DNA of 29,885 nucleotides from a virus: positions 2,761 through 32,645 of IMG/VR virus record IMGVR_UViG_3300001450_000138. One strand, 5' to 3'. The notes under the pieces were generated by a model. That model had not been told where the DNA came from and made no database searches. It saw only the letters and a program-made list of their open reading frames with translations. A program made the translations under genes and the position numbers. Shown here piece by piece: positions 5,531 to 12,697 of this stretch (position 1 is the stretch's first letter; each line of letters begins with the position of its first letter).

Positions 5531-6081
5531 ATAATAGTGTAGGTCCAAAAAATAACAGCGGTAATTGGTGGTCAATTATTAAAGCGTATGAAGATATATT
5601 GCCATATCATTTACCCTTATTAGAAAGAATAATTAACGACTCGGATGATGAAGAACTCGTTGAACTCATTGATGAGTTCATAGAAGTTTATAATGAAGAT
5701 GATTTTTACTTACATTTAACCCCCGGACTCGTAAGTGGTGGGGCGCAGGGTATTGGTATGACGGATGAAACTCCACTATCAAATCAAGAAATAGTAGAAT
5801 TAAATGAATTTACTGAGAGAACTGCGGCTGGAGAAACCCTTACAGAAGAAGAAAGAAAGCGACAGCAGGATTTATTGGATAACTCCGGTCAAGTTATGCA
5901 GACTAACGCTTCATTGGGGTCTGATTATATTATGTTCACCTTAACTGAATATCCCGGTTTTAAAAAATTAGCAGGTCCTGTTATGATAGTTTTTGGGGAT
6001 ACAACTACATATCAAATGCAAAACGGTAATTTATTTAAGCGTAAATTGAGGGAGGCTATTGATAATGCGAAAAGTTCGTAA
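5527..6081 (+). CDS. Unidentified protein with displaced tag-like segment, 184 aa
   Basis: The ATG overlaps the previous TGA. The first 12 residues are Asn/Gly-rich, then NWWSIIKAYEDIL (from residue 13) resembles the tag (W-x-x-I-I-K) shifted inward. The rest is acidic, with helical regions and a C-terminal beta-rich half (YIMFTLTEYPG, GPVMIVFGD). No catalytic motif or membrane segment is visible, and function is unknown. The gene overlaps the next one by 17 nt and carries that gene's GGGAGG ribosome-binding site. Confidence 0.6.
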   Translation: MNNSVGPKNNSGNWWSIIKAYEDILPYHLPLLERIINDSDDEELVELIDEFIEVYNEDDFYLHLTPGLVSGGAQGIGMTDETPLSNQEIVELNEFTERTAAGETLTEEERKRQQDLLDNSGQVMQTNASLGSDYIMFTLTEYPGFKKLAGPVMIVFGDTTTYQMQNGNLFKRKLREAIDNAKSS

Positions 6082-6727
6082 GTCCTGCCCTCTATGTAAT
6101 CATCCGGATAGAGATAATTTAGAAATAGAAATTCTTGAAGGTCGCATGGATGCGAATGCTCTTGATAGAGAAGAAGGTTGGAGAGCCGGAACTACAAGAA
6201 AACATATGCAGGAACATTTGAATGCGTATCACGATGATTCAAATGATAAATGTGCATTATGTGTAGCACCAAATAGAAAGGATTTAGAAGCCGCAATTGT
6301 AGATGGACATATGAAACCGAGTAAGGTTGCAGAATATTTAGAAGTCGGAGTCGATTCAATTAACCTACATATGAAGAAACATCTCAAACCTATCGTGCAA
6401 CAATCGGCGGCATTAGATGTAGCCCGTGTAGAATTGAACGAAATCGACCTACTTTCGCAAAATGTTTCAATGTTACAGGGTAAAATTCAACAATTTATCA
6501 TAGATAACGAAGATTTAGACTTCAAAACCGTGGATTCTTTGGTAAAACTTAGTAAAGAAATTCGTGAGTCGCTAAAGTATGCGCTGGAATTTAAGGGCAA
6601 ATTAGTACATAAAAGAGAGGAAACAGTGGTTATTCAACAAATTGAAGTTATACAAAAGGTTCTTATAGAAAGATACCCCGAAGTATGGACTGAGATACGC
6701 GATGATATAGCGGAGAGATTAGCATGA
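6065..6727 (+). CDS. DNA-binding protein with tandem CxxC-HxxxH fingers; candidate small terminase subunit
   Basis: The start is ATG 6065, nine bases after GGAGG. Two repeats of one module are visible: C8-x2-C11 ... H47-x3-H51, and C63-x2-C66 ... H102-x3-H106. Each has the shape 'C.LC..P.R..LE..I..G.........L.....I..HM..H', the layout of a zinc-stabilised helix-turn-helix found in phage and bacterial DNA-binding proteins. A helical segment follows, and the C-terminus (RYPEVWTEIRDDIAERL) resembles ends of small terminase subunits. No other small-subunit candidate is seen near terL, so this is my best guess for the DNA-recognition subunit, but terL is 10 kb away and the role is inferred. It has no tag and overlaps the next gene as ATGA. 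Confidence 0.6.
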   Translation: MRKVRKSCPLCNHPDRDNLEIEILEGRMDANALDREEGWRAGTTRKHMQEHLNAYHDDSNDKCALCVAPNRKDLEAAIVDGHMKPSKVAEYLEVGVDSINLHMKKHLKPIVQQSAALDVARVELNEIDLLSQNVSMLQGKIQQFIIDNEDLDFKTVDSLVKLSKEIRESLKYALEFKGKLVHKREETVVIQQIEVIQKVLIERYPEVWTEIRDDIAERLA

Positions 6728-7047
6728 GTTGGGAAAATATACTGAAAACTAAGATTAGCCATGCGGCGTATGAAAGAAAGATATTTCATGACATGAAGAA
6801 ATTTTCAGCATCTTTGGCTGATTATACGATTGAGCATGAATTAGAAAAAATAGTTAATGACGACTCGAAATTTAAAAACTTGATTGAAATTAAAGAAGTT
6901 ATATATGATGATTTAGTTGACCTGTATTTAGACAAAATGAATGAAGCGTTAGATGAGATGCTTGATGATACTAGCGGTGATATACAAGAAGTATTAAATA
7001 AAAATAAAAATGAAATATTAGATGATAGTTATGAATATTTTTCATAA
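6724..7047 (+). CDS. Tagged unidentified acidic protein, 107 aa
   Basis: The protein begins with the canonical tag MSWENILK, and the ATG overlaps the preceding TGA. After a short basic stretch the chain is acidic and helical, with long Asp/Glu-rich heptad-like runs (LDKMNEALDEMLDD) that suggest coiled coil. No catalytic residues are evident. It is a simple example of tag plus unrelated body. Function unknown; a virion-internal or scaffold-associated role is possible by association with the tag. Confidence 0.65.
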   Translation: MSWENILKTKISHAAYERKIFHDMKKFSASLADYTIEHELEKIVNDDSKFKNLIEIKEVIYDDLVDLYLDKMNEALDEMLDDTSGDIQEVLNKNKNEILDDSYEYFS

Positions 7048-7059
7048 GGAGAGATTACA

Positions 7060-7683
7060 ATGAGTTGGTTTGATATTTTAAAAATTTCTTTTAAGCCGGT
7101 AGACCGTGATAGACCTTCACCTAAAATTAAACTGACTGAAGGTTTAGTAGGGGAAGTAGGGAGTTATAATCCCGAAACAGGTGTAACTAATATTTCACCT
7201 AACCCTAATATAACACCCGAAGAAATAGCAGACACATTAGCACATGAATCAACCCATGAAGCCCAATTTGGAACAGAACCTATATTAAGAGAAATTATAA
7301 AAGGGGCGCAACACAGTATAATTTCATTAATTCTTGCTGTGAAAATGACAGCATTAGAAAATTTAACTACTGAAGTAATAAGTGAGTTATTAGAAGATGT
7401 AGAATTGGGAGTAGGTAATGCCGTAAAAATATACCTCGAACAAGAATTGTCAATAGAAGTACAAGCCTATTCATTAGAAAGAAATTTTGAAACGAGAGAA
7501 GACCGACAAAGATTTGCTCGTTTAATTTTAGATTCCTTTGAAGCAAGAATTTTAGGGGCGTTGAGGGCGGCTGAAGTAGAAGTTGAAAAAGAAAGAATAT
7601 TAATGAGTGCATTAATAACAAGTCTCAGACCTATATTTATAAGAATTTTTGAAACCTTTGTTAGAAGGGGGTCTATGAATTGA
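7060..7683 (+). CDS. Tagged HExxH metallopeptidase-like protein, 207 aa
   Basis: The start is ATG 7060 after AGGAGAG, with the tag MSWFDILK. Residues 62-66 are HESTH in the context IADTLAHESTHEAQFG, the Zn-binding HExxH motif of many metallopeptidases, placed in a predicted helix as expected. Before it, a short beta-like region (GEVGSYNPETGVTNIS) fits the usual strand-helix order. A third ligand is not certain; E or H residues about 20-75 positions later are candidates. The C-terminal half is helical. It could trim virion or host proteins; a structural relic of a peptidase fold is also possible. The stop overlaps the TTG start of the next gene. Confidence 0.6.
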   Translation: MSWFDILKISFKPVDRDRPSPKIKLTEGLVGEVGSYNPETGVTNISPNPNITPEEIADTLAHESTHEAQFGTEPILREIIKGAQHSIISLILAVKMTALENLTTEVISELLEDVELGVGNAVKIYLEQELSIEVQAYSLERNFETREDRQRFARLILDSFEARILGALRAAEVEVEKERILMSALITSLRPIFIRIFETFVRRGSMN

Positions 7684-8039
7684 GTTGGCAAGACATTTTA
7701 AAATTTGACGAGCCAACGGCCCTATTTGAAGACCTGCGTAGGGAAATTGTAGAATACTTTCCACCTCGTTATATTGGTGATGCCAATACACCACAAAGTA
7801 TTATAGGAATTATTTTTCTTTTAATAGATTACTTAGAAAGCCCTATGTATTCCGAACCGAGAGCACAGGGAGTATTGAGAGCATTGTTAAAGAAAATTGA
7901 TAAAAAGCAAGACCAATTTACAGAAGATGAGGGACATGATAGGGCTTTTATAGATGGTAATACTTTATTTTATGCAACTGTAGGTGGATTGATTGATAAA
8001 ATTAGTGAAGCATTAAAATTTAGGGAGGAAAACGCATGA
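7680..8039 (+). CDS. Tagged unidentified protein with TTG start, 119 aa
   Basis: The start is TTG 7680, overlapping the TGA of the previous gene, with AGAAGGGGG upstream. The tag MSWQDILK is encoded immediately after and so fixes the start. The body looks helical with acidic patches (DLRREIVEYFPP, LKKIDKKQDQFTED) and shows no catalytic motif. Its stop overlaps the next tagged gene (ATGA), making a coupled pair. Function unknown. Confidence 0.65.
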   Translation: MSWQDILKFDEPTALFEDLRREIVEYFPPRYIGDANTPQSIIGIIFLLIDYLESPMYSEPRAQGVLRALLKKIDKKQDQFTEDEGHDRAFIDGNTLFYATVGGLIDKISEALKFREENA

Positions 8040-8242
8040 GTTGGCAAACTATCCTAAAACTTGATTGGCGTGAAATGCTTGATTCTTATATAACCGAGGA
8101 CAGTTTATTTCATAACATTTATAAACACCTTACCGACAGTCTTGGTTATAACGCCCCGTCAAAAGACGAGGTTATTGACTATTTAGAAGAAAATTACGAA
8201 AGACATAAACTATGGACAAACTTATGGAGTGACAAAAAATGA
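8036..8242 (+). CDS. Tagged small protein, 68 aa
   Basis: The tag MSWQTILK opens the protein, and the GGGAGG ribosome-binding site lies inside the end of the previous gene. The remaining 60 residues contain a predicted helical pair and a 'NAPSKDEVIDYLEENYERH' segment that could be a small helix-turn-helix, though this is weak. A Trp-rich basic end (KLWTNLWSDKK) follows. The stop overlaps the next ATG. Function unknown. Confidence 0.6.
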   Translation: MSWQTILKLDWREMLDSYITEDSLFHNIYKHLTDSLGYNAPSKDEVIDYLEENYERHKLWTNLWSDKK

Positions 8243-8610
8243 ACTGGAAAAAAATACTAAAAGCACCCTTGCCTATGAACACAAGGGGAGATAGAGATGA
8301 ACAATATAGGCAAAAAGTTGTTGAATATGAAAAAAGCAAAATTGAACCCGCATTAACGGAATATTATTCTAAAAATACAGCCAACGAAAACGAACCGTTT
8401 AGAATATTTTCCGGAAAGGGAACCGCCGGATTATACAATTTTAATGACATGGGGATGGCGTATAGAATAGCCCCAAGCGAAATAAGTATGATGGGTGGGA
8501 ATATTCTATTTATCTTAGGTGTTATAAAGGATTTATATGAAAAAGAGGGATATAAAGTGGTTTTGGATGATTCCCCTTCCGGGCGCGAAATGATTACAGT
8601 ATCACAGTGA
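8239..8610 (+). CDS. Tagged unidentified protein, 123 aa
   Basis: The protein starts MNWKKILK, a tag variant with Asn in place of Ser. A basic, helical N-terminal part is followed by a Gly-rich region (FSGKGTAGLYNFNDMGMAY) and a helix-strand end (FILGVIKDLYEKEGYKVVL). No known catalytic pattern or transmembrane helix of convincing length. It is coupled to the preceding gene by ATGA and ends six bases before the next ATG. Function unknown. Confidence 0.6.
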   Translation: MNWKKILKAPLPMNTRGDRDEQYRQKVVEYEKSKIEPALTEYYSKNTANENEPFRIFSGKGTAGLYNFNDMGMAYRIAPSEISMMGGNILFILGVIKDLYEKEGYKVVLDDSPSGREMITVSQ

Positions 8611-8615
8611 TTACT

Positions 8616-8840
8616 ATGACATGGACAGACATTATAAAAGACGAAGACCTTAGAGCCGCTCAAAAGAGAGGCATTGAAAGAGGTGTTAATAAAACAGGCT
8701 TTTGCCCAGAATGTAAGCAAACAGTAGTAATGTTTAATCAATGTCCTAAATCATTACCTCGCCCTCCTATTAAACCCGGATGCCCTATGAAGGATAGAAG
8801 AACTTCACGACCAAGAGGATTCCCAACAAGATTTGATTAG
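8616..8840 (+). CDS. Tagged small Cys-containing basic protein, 74 aa
   Basis: I choose ATG 8616 because it places the tag (MTWTDIIK) at the N-terminus; a GTG nine bases earlier is in frame. FCPECKQ gives a CxxC pair, and two more cysteines follow (NQCPKS, GCPMKD), so one Zn site is plausible. The C-terminus is Pro/Arg-rich and basic (RRTSRPRGFPTRFD), suggesting nucleic-acid contact. Typical of the small proteins in this array: a short tag plus a compact basic body. Function unknown. Confidence 0.6.
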   Translation: MTWTDIIKDEDLRAAQKRGIERGVNKTGFCPECKQTVVMFNQCPKSLPRPPIKPGCPMKDRRTSRPRGFPTRFD

Positions 8841-8851
8841 GGGGAATTAAT

Positions 8852-9019
8852 TTGTGGTGGGATATTATACAGAAAAAAAAATCTAAAACTAAAAAAGACG
8901 CTTGTTATCGCAAGGTAAGAAGTCGTTATAAGAAATGGCCCTCCGCCTACGCTTCTGGTGCTTTAGTTCAATGTCGTAAAAAGGGTGCGGCCAACTGGGG
9001 CAATTCAAAAAAGAAGTGA
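8852..9019 (+). CDS. Tagged small basic protein of the 'SAYASGALV' type, 55 aa
   Basis: TTG 8852 follows TAGGGGGAA at good distance and is the only start giving the tag form MWWDIIQK. The body contains KKDACYRKVRSRYKKWPSAY, then ASGALVQCRKKGAANWG, a motif I recall from small proteins and domains of marine phages and large viruses (A-C-Y-.-K-V-.-.-R-Y...W-P-S-A-Y-A-S-G-A-L-V). It has two Cys and many Lys/Arg, so nucleic-acid binding is likely. It was too short and unusually started for routine calling, yet it is well supported. The next gene starts four bases after its stop. Confidence 0.75.
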   Translation: MWWDIIQKKKSKTKKDACYRKVRSRYKKWPSAYASGALVQCRKKGAANWGNSKKK

Positions 9020-9023
9020 TATA

Positions 9024-9863
9024 ATGTGGCGATACATACTCAAGGAAGAATCTAAAGGGTTCAATAATCTTTCTCCGAGTAAGCAAAAGCAACTTAACTC
9101 CGAACCTTCATTTGATGTTAGTATTCCCGAAATGTCTTTTCCCGATAATGAAGACGAATTACCAAGTGTTCTAAAAATTATGCAAGGGCAAGACTTAGAT
9201 AAAAAAACTATCAATGACTTGGATAAAAATAACCATAAGATGATTCTTGACATTGTTGGGGAAAAAATATCCGATTGGAAAAATTTTCTTGAAGATTTAG
9301 ACATATACTCCTTTCGCCTAAAAAAGAAATACGGTAGAAAGAGACCATATCAAATTTCGGATAAAATTAAATCGTTAACAGATACAGACGACACACCTTC
9401 TTTTCCAAGCGGTCACGCTATTGATGCACATGCGCTGGCTAAGGTTCTCGGTGAAAAATATCCCGATAAGAAAAAAGAACTTAATACTATGGCAGATTCA
9501 ATTTCTCTCTCTCGCGTTCAAATGGGTAGTCATTATCCAAGTGATATAGAAGCAGGTAAAAAGGTAGGGCTTATGCTTGCCGATGCGTATTTAGATATTT
9601 CTAAATCTTGGGAAAATATTTTACAAAGTGGCGATAACTTTAAAAGAGAAAAGTCCGAAGGCTTACATGGGTGGTTTTCTCGAAGAGGTGGAAAGGAAGG
9701 TAAAGGTAAGAAAACACAGGGAGGATGGATTGACTGTTCTTCATGTGGAAAGAAAAACGGACCTAAGCCTTGTGGTAGAAAAGATGCTTCAAAGGGTAGA
9801 AAAAGAAGATGCCGACCAACTTGTTCCGCATGTAAAACTTATAAAAGGAGGAAAGGTAAATGA
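9024..9863 (+). CDS. Tagged PAP2 phosphatase fused to a basic Cys-rich module, 279 aa
   Basis: The start is ATG 9024 (MWRYILKEES), giving the tag; an earlier in-frame start at 8985 would overlap the previous gene. PAP2 superfamily motifs are complete: K100-x6-R107-P108, P128-S129-G130-H131, and S163-R164-x5-H170-x3-D174, with His131 and His170 as expected catalytic residues. There are no membrane helices, so this is a soluble acid-phosphatase/haloperoxidase-like type. A second tag-like segment (SWENILQ, 195-201) marks the boundary to a C-terminal basic domain with GWFSRRGGK, GGWIDCSSCG, PCGRKD and CRPTCSAC, a module I recall from marine and giant viruses (possibly DUF5872; name unverified). 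Likely a phosphate-ester hydrolase carried with a DNA-binding tail. The substrate is unknown. Confidence 0.8.
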   Translation: MWRYILKEESKGFNNLSPSKQKQLNSEPSFDVSIPEMSFPDNEDELPSVLKIMQGQDLDKKTINDLDKNNHKMILDIVGEKISDWKNFLEDLDIYSFRLKKKYGRKRPYQISDKIKSLTDTDDTPSFPSGHAIDAHALAKVLGEKYPDKKKELNTMADSISLSRVQMGSHYPSDIEAGKKVGLMLADAYLDISKSWENILQSGDNFKREKSEGLHGWFSRRGGKEGKGKKTQGGWIDCSSCGKKNGPKPCGRKDASKGRKRRCRPTCSACKTYKRRKGK

Positions 9864-10342
9864 GTTGGAAAGATATAATTAAATACAAACCTATTAAGGT
9901 AACAGGTCCATATAAGAAAGGAGACTATAAAGGTAAGGATTCTGAAAAAAATTCAACCTTTACTGAAATGTTTTACGAAAGTCTAATGACTTCAAGAACA
10001 GGTGAAACGCGTGTTGAAAGAAATCAAAGATTAGAGGCTTTAAACCAGTTATTTCCAAATGGGTCTTTATTAATTGCTGGTGGTAAATATGAAACTTGGG
10101 AAGAGTTTAATCGGGCATTGGATAAGGGGGAGATAGATAGAAATATAGATATTCCAATGGAAGCACTTTTGAGGCTTCGCTCGGACAGAAGCAAAATAAA
10201 AGAGACTGACCCTACTTCTTTAGAAAGTAGGCTTAAGAGAAAAAGAGCAGAATTAGAAAATGCTGATGAAAACCTTTCTCAAAGACAAAGAAGAGAAATT
10301 CAAAGAGAAATAAACCGCTTAGAACAACTATTAAAAAGGTGA
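9860..10342 (+). CDS. Tagged unidentified basic protein, 160 aa
   Basis: The tag is MSWKDIIK, and the ATG overlaps the preceding TGA, with AGGAGG upstream. After a Lys/Gly-rich linker (GPYKKGDYKGKDSEKN) comes a helical middle and then a long charged helix (residues about 110-160) rich in Arg, Glu and Gln with heptad-like spacing, probably coiled coil. No enzymatic motif is visible. The end of the gene carries the start signals of the next tagged gene. Function unknown; the coiled coil would suit assembly with partner proteins. Confidence 0.6.
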   Translation: MSWKDIIKYKPIKVTGPYKKGDYKGKDSEKNSTFTEMFYESLMTSRTGETRVERNQRLEALNQLFPNGSLLIAGGKYETWEEFNRALDKGEIDRNIDIPMEALLRLRSDRSKIKETDPTSLESRLKRKRAELENADENLSQRQRREIQREINRLEQLLKR

Positions 10343-10347
10343 GAAAA

Positions 10348-10764
10348 ATGAGTTGGAGAAATAACCTAAAGAAAAAACAAACCAAGTTTGGTTTTCAAAG
10401 AACCTTAGAGGGTGAAAGTATTGCTAACCTTGACCCAATAGACGAAGCCGTAAGAGAAAAGGAAAAGGCTGACAAATCTCTATCCGAAAGAAAAAAGCGT
10501 GAAGCAGAAAGATTAGCAGTAGCAAATCGTAAGGGGCAGGAAACCCTTGAAAAGGAAATTACAAGTACAGATTTAAGAGTTGACCGATTTGAAGAATTAA
10601 TAGAACAAATTCAAATAATGCTTGATTTAATAAATGAAAGAGAAAATAACCCTGACAATAATTATAGAGTAAAAATTGCTGAGGCATATAATACCCTATT
10701 AGGTTCATTCCGAGAAGTAAGAGAAGATATGTTTGAGTTTAAAACAGAACTTGATTTGGAATAA
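10348..10764 (+). CDS. Tagged coiled-coil protein, 138 aa
   Basis: ATG 10348 follows AAAAAGGTGAGAAAA and gives the degenerate tag MSWRNNLKKK, where Ile is replaced by Asn. Most of the chain is strongly charged helix (about residues 35-75 and 90-138) with coiled-coil character. No cysteine cluster or catalytic motif. It is the last gene of the tagged array before the promoter at 10766. Function unknown. Confidence 0.6.
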   Translation: MSWRNNLKKKQTKFGFQRTLEGESIANLDPIDEAVREKEKADKSLSERKKREAERLAVANRKGQETLEKEITSTDLRVDRFEELIEQIQIMLDLINERENNPDNNYRVKIAEAYNTLLGSFREVREDMFEFKTELDLE

Positions 10765-10765
10765 C

Positions 10766-10791
10766 TATAAATACCTCATCCCTCTAAGAGG
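10766..10791 (+). promoter_or_regulatory. Archaeal-type promoter with adjacent small palindrome
   Basis: TATAAATA (10766-10773) lies about 33-40 nt before the ATG at 10807, in one of the few gaps between genes. A palindrome CCTCT-A-AGAGG (10781-10791) sits between box and start and could be an operator or an RNA hairpin in the leader. Confidence 0.5.
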
Positions 10792-10806
10792 TAATTAGGG
10801 ATTCAT

Positions 10807-10992
10807 ATGAGTACAGAAGATAAAATAGAAGATGCTGCCGATATTGCAGAAGATATTGTAGAATTGGCAGAAGACTTGGGACTTATTTCCGAGGGCCAAG
10901 AGGCAAAGTATAAGGCTTTGATTCAAAAGGCGTTGCCGAAAGTAATAATTGTTTTGGGTGGAGTTTTGGGAATTTACATGTTGCTTAAGTGA
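10807..10992 (+). CDS. Small single-span membrane protein, 61 aa
   Basis: The gene starts at ATG 10807 behind its own TATA box. The first 45 residues are acidic and helical. The last 20 (from about KVIIVLGGVLGIYMLLK) form one hydrophobic helix that would span a membrane, putting the acidic part on one face. This acidic-helix-plus-C-terminal-anchor design could be a holin-like or host-membrane protein, or a tail-anchored virion protein, but nothing is specific. It carries no tag. The stop is immediately followed by the next gene. Confidence 0.6.
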   Translation: MSTEDKIEDAADIAEDIVELAEDLGLISEGQEAKYKALIQKALPKVIIVLGGVLGIYMLLK

Positions 10993-10997
10993 TAGGT

Positions 10998-12692
10998 ATG
11001 GTTCAACCAATAAAAGGTAGACTTGCTCGTGCTGTGCGTGAGCGCAAGGGAAATGATACTGAGTATTTAGATAAACTTAGAAATCGTGAGTTGTCTTTTA
11101 ATAATATGAAAGATATTTTAGAATTAATTGATGAAGCAAAAGATGAAAAAAGTATGTTTTATGATGATATAGTTTCTAATAAAAGAGACCCTGAAGAAGT
11201 TATTGAAACCTTACAAGCCCTGTATGATGAGAAATCCGGTGATGGGTTTGGTGCATATTATTCACTACCCTACGGCGACGGTCAAACAATTGGTGATAAA
11301 ACTACGGGCAATCCGGTTAAATGGGTAGAAGAAAATATTCAAGAATTGTATGATGAAATACTCAATGGTAATCCAATTGCTTTTTTAAGTGGCATGGCAA
11401 TATTAATTAGTAGAGTAAGTGTAAATACCGGAGGTAGACAAAGAACCCTCGACCGATTAAAAATATTATTTTCTAAAATACAAACCGATGGTGAACGCTG
11501 GGAATCTGTTAACAAAGAACAGTTGGAAGGGGCCATAGAAGGTAATGAAATAACGCAGGGGTATAACATAGTCAAAAGACTCAATGTCCTACATGTGGAA
11601 GACAAAGAATACACTAAGGTAGATTTATCAACATGGATGAGAAGTTCAAATTACGACGAGGCTAGTTTCATAAACATAATGAAAATATACGAACATATGT
11701 TAAAACGAACTACAATGAATTTTAGTGGCCCTCTTGTTGATTTCTATGAAGGTGGTAATACTGAAATCAAGAACTCCTTATTAGGCAAACTTCTAAGAGC
11801 GCAAGGTCCTACGGCTTTAGAAACTCTTTTCAGTAACTATCTTACATTTAGATTTTCAAGAGGTGGAAGAACAGGTTCAGCCGTTGGCGGTGGAGATTTA
11901 ATAGGCCGTAAAAATGTGACTGATTGGGTACTTGACATGCGGAGAAACCTTGATTCATTTTCAGTAAATTCTAAATATCCAGCATTAGCAAACAGGGGTA
12001 ATGAAAGTTTTGATGAAAAATTAGAAAGAATAAGATTAGAAGTAAGAGTACAAGGTAGCCCTACACAGATTCAATTTGAAGAATGGAAAAACAATATTGT
12101 TCCACAAATTGAAGACGACATAGAAGACATAGATGATGATTTGAAGGAACTACTAAAAAAGAATGATTATTTTTATATGTTATCTGTTTATCATTTGGAA
12201 CTCTTAGAAAATAATAATGAAGAAGAATTTAATATTATACCCGACACTTACAGTTTTTCCGCATTAACACAGGAAGGCAAAAGTTCATTCTTTATAAAGG
12301 CTGAACAATTTAAAAATGCCATAGCATTAGCATCCACTTTCAATACTCAAGGAAAGGAAAAAATTCAATCCGTTTTAGATGAATTGAAAACATATGAAAG
12401 AGATGAGGATGGCGATTTTAGAGATGCCGAAGATTATTGGGAAGAAGTAGAAGATAAAATAGAAAATTTAGAAAGTAGTATTAAGGCCGGTATAGATGAA
12501 TTATTTACACCTATACCAAATTTAATAATTGCTGAAATATCTAAAGTGTTATCTACATTAAACCCCAATGAAATAGAGTCTCTTCGTAATTTTATAAAAA
12601 TTGAGAATAAGAATCCCTATGAATATTTACACGACATAGATGCTCTTTATGATGCGAATTTAGAAAAGGACCCCGACTACTACAAAAGGTGA
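10998..12692 (+). CDS. Large unidentified protein, 564 aa
   Basis: I prefer ATG 10998 (MVQPIKGRLARAV). The frame also offers a GTG at 10989 that overlaps the preceding stop (GTGA). The product is mainly charged helices with a central Gly-rich segment (FRFSRGGRTGSAVGGGDLIG), a hydrophobic patch (AFLSGMAILISRV) probably too polar for a true membrane helix, and an acidic helical C-terminus (DVEDIDDD-like runs). No catalytic motif recognised. It lies in the late region with two other very large unknowns, and its stop is five bases before the next gene. A structural or scaffold role is guessed from position only. Confidence 0.55.
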   Translation: MVQPIKGRLARAVRERKGNDTEYLDKLRNRELSFNNMKDILELIDEAKDEKSMFYDDIVSNKRDPEEVIETLQALYDEKSGDGFGAYYSLPYGDGQTIGDKTTGNPVKWVEENIQELYDEILNGNPIAFLSGMAILISRVSVNTGGRQRTLDRLKILFSKIQTDGERWESVNKEQLEGAIEGNEITQGYNIVKRLNVLHVEDKEYTKVDLSTWMRSSNYDEASFINIMKIYEHMLKRTTMNFSGPLVDFYEGGNTEIKNSLLGKLLRAQGPTALETLFSNYLTFRFSRGGRTGSAVGGGDLIGRKNVTDWVLDMRRNLDSFSVNSKYPALANRGNESFDEKLERIRLEVRVQGSPTQIQFEEWKNNIVPQIEDDIEDIDDDLKELLKKNDYFYMLSVYHLELLENNNEEEFNIIPDTYSFSALTQEGKSSFFIKAEQFKNAIALASTFNTQGKEKIQSVLDELKTYERDEDGDFRDAEDYWEEVEDKIENLESSIKAGIDELFTPIPNLIIAEISKVLSTLNPNEIESLRNFIKIENKNPYEYLHDIDALYDANLEKDPDYYKR

Positions 12693-12697
12693 GATAA

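Noticed and set aside
8364-8741. Minus-strand ORF of 125 aa
   Set aside because: It lies opposite two tagged, coupled plus-strand genes and has no start signals.
9628-9882. 84-aa frame inside the end of the PAP2 gene
   Set aside because: A shadow of the basic Cys-rich module, whose motifs are in the main frame.
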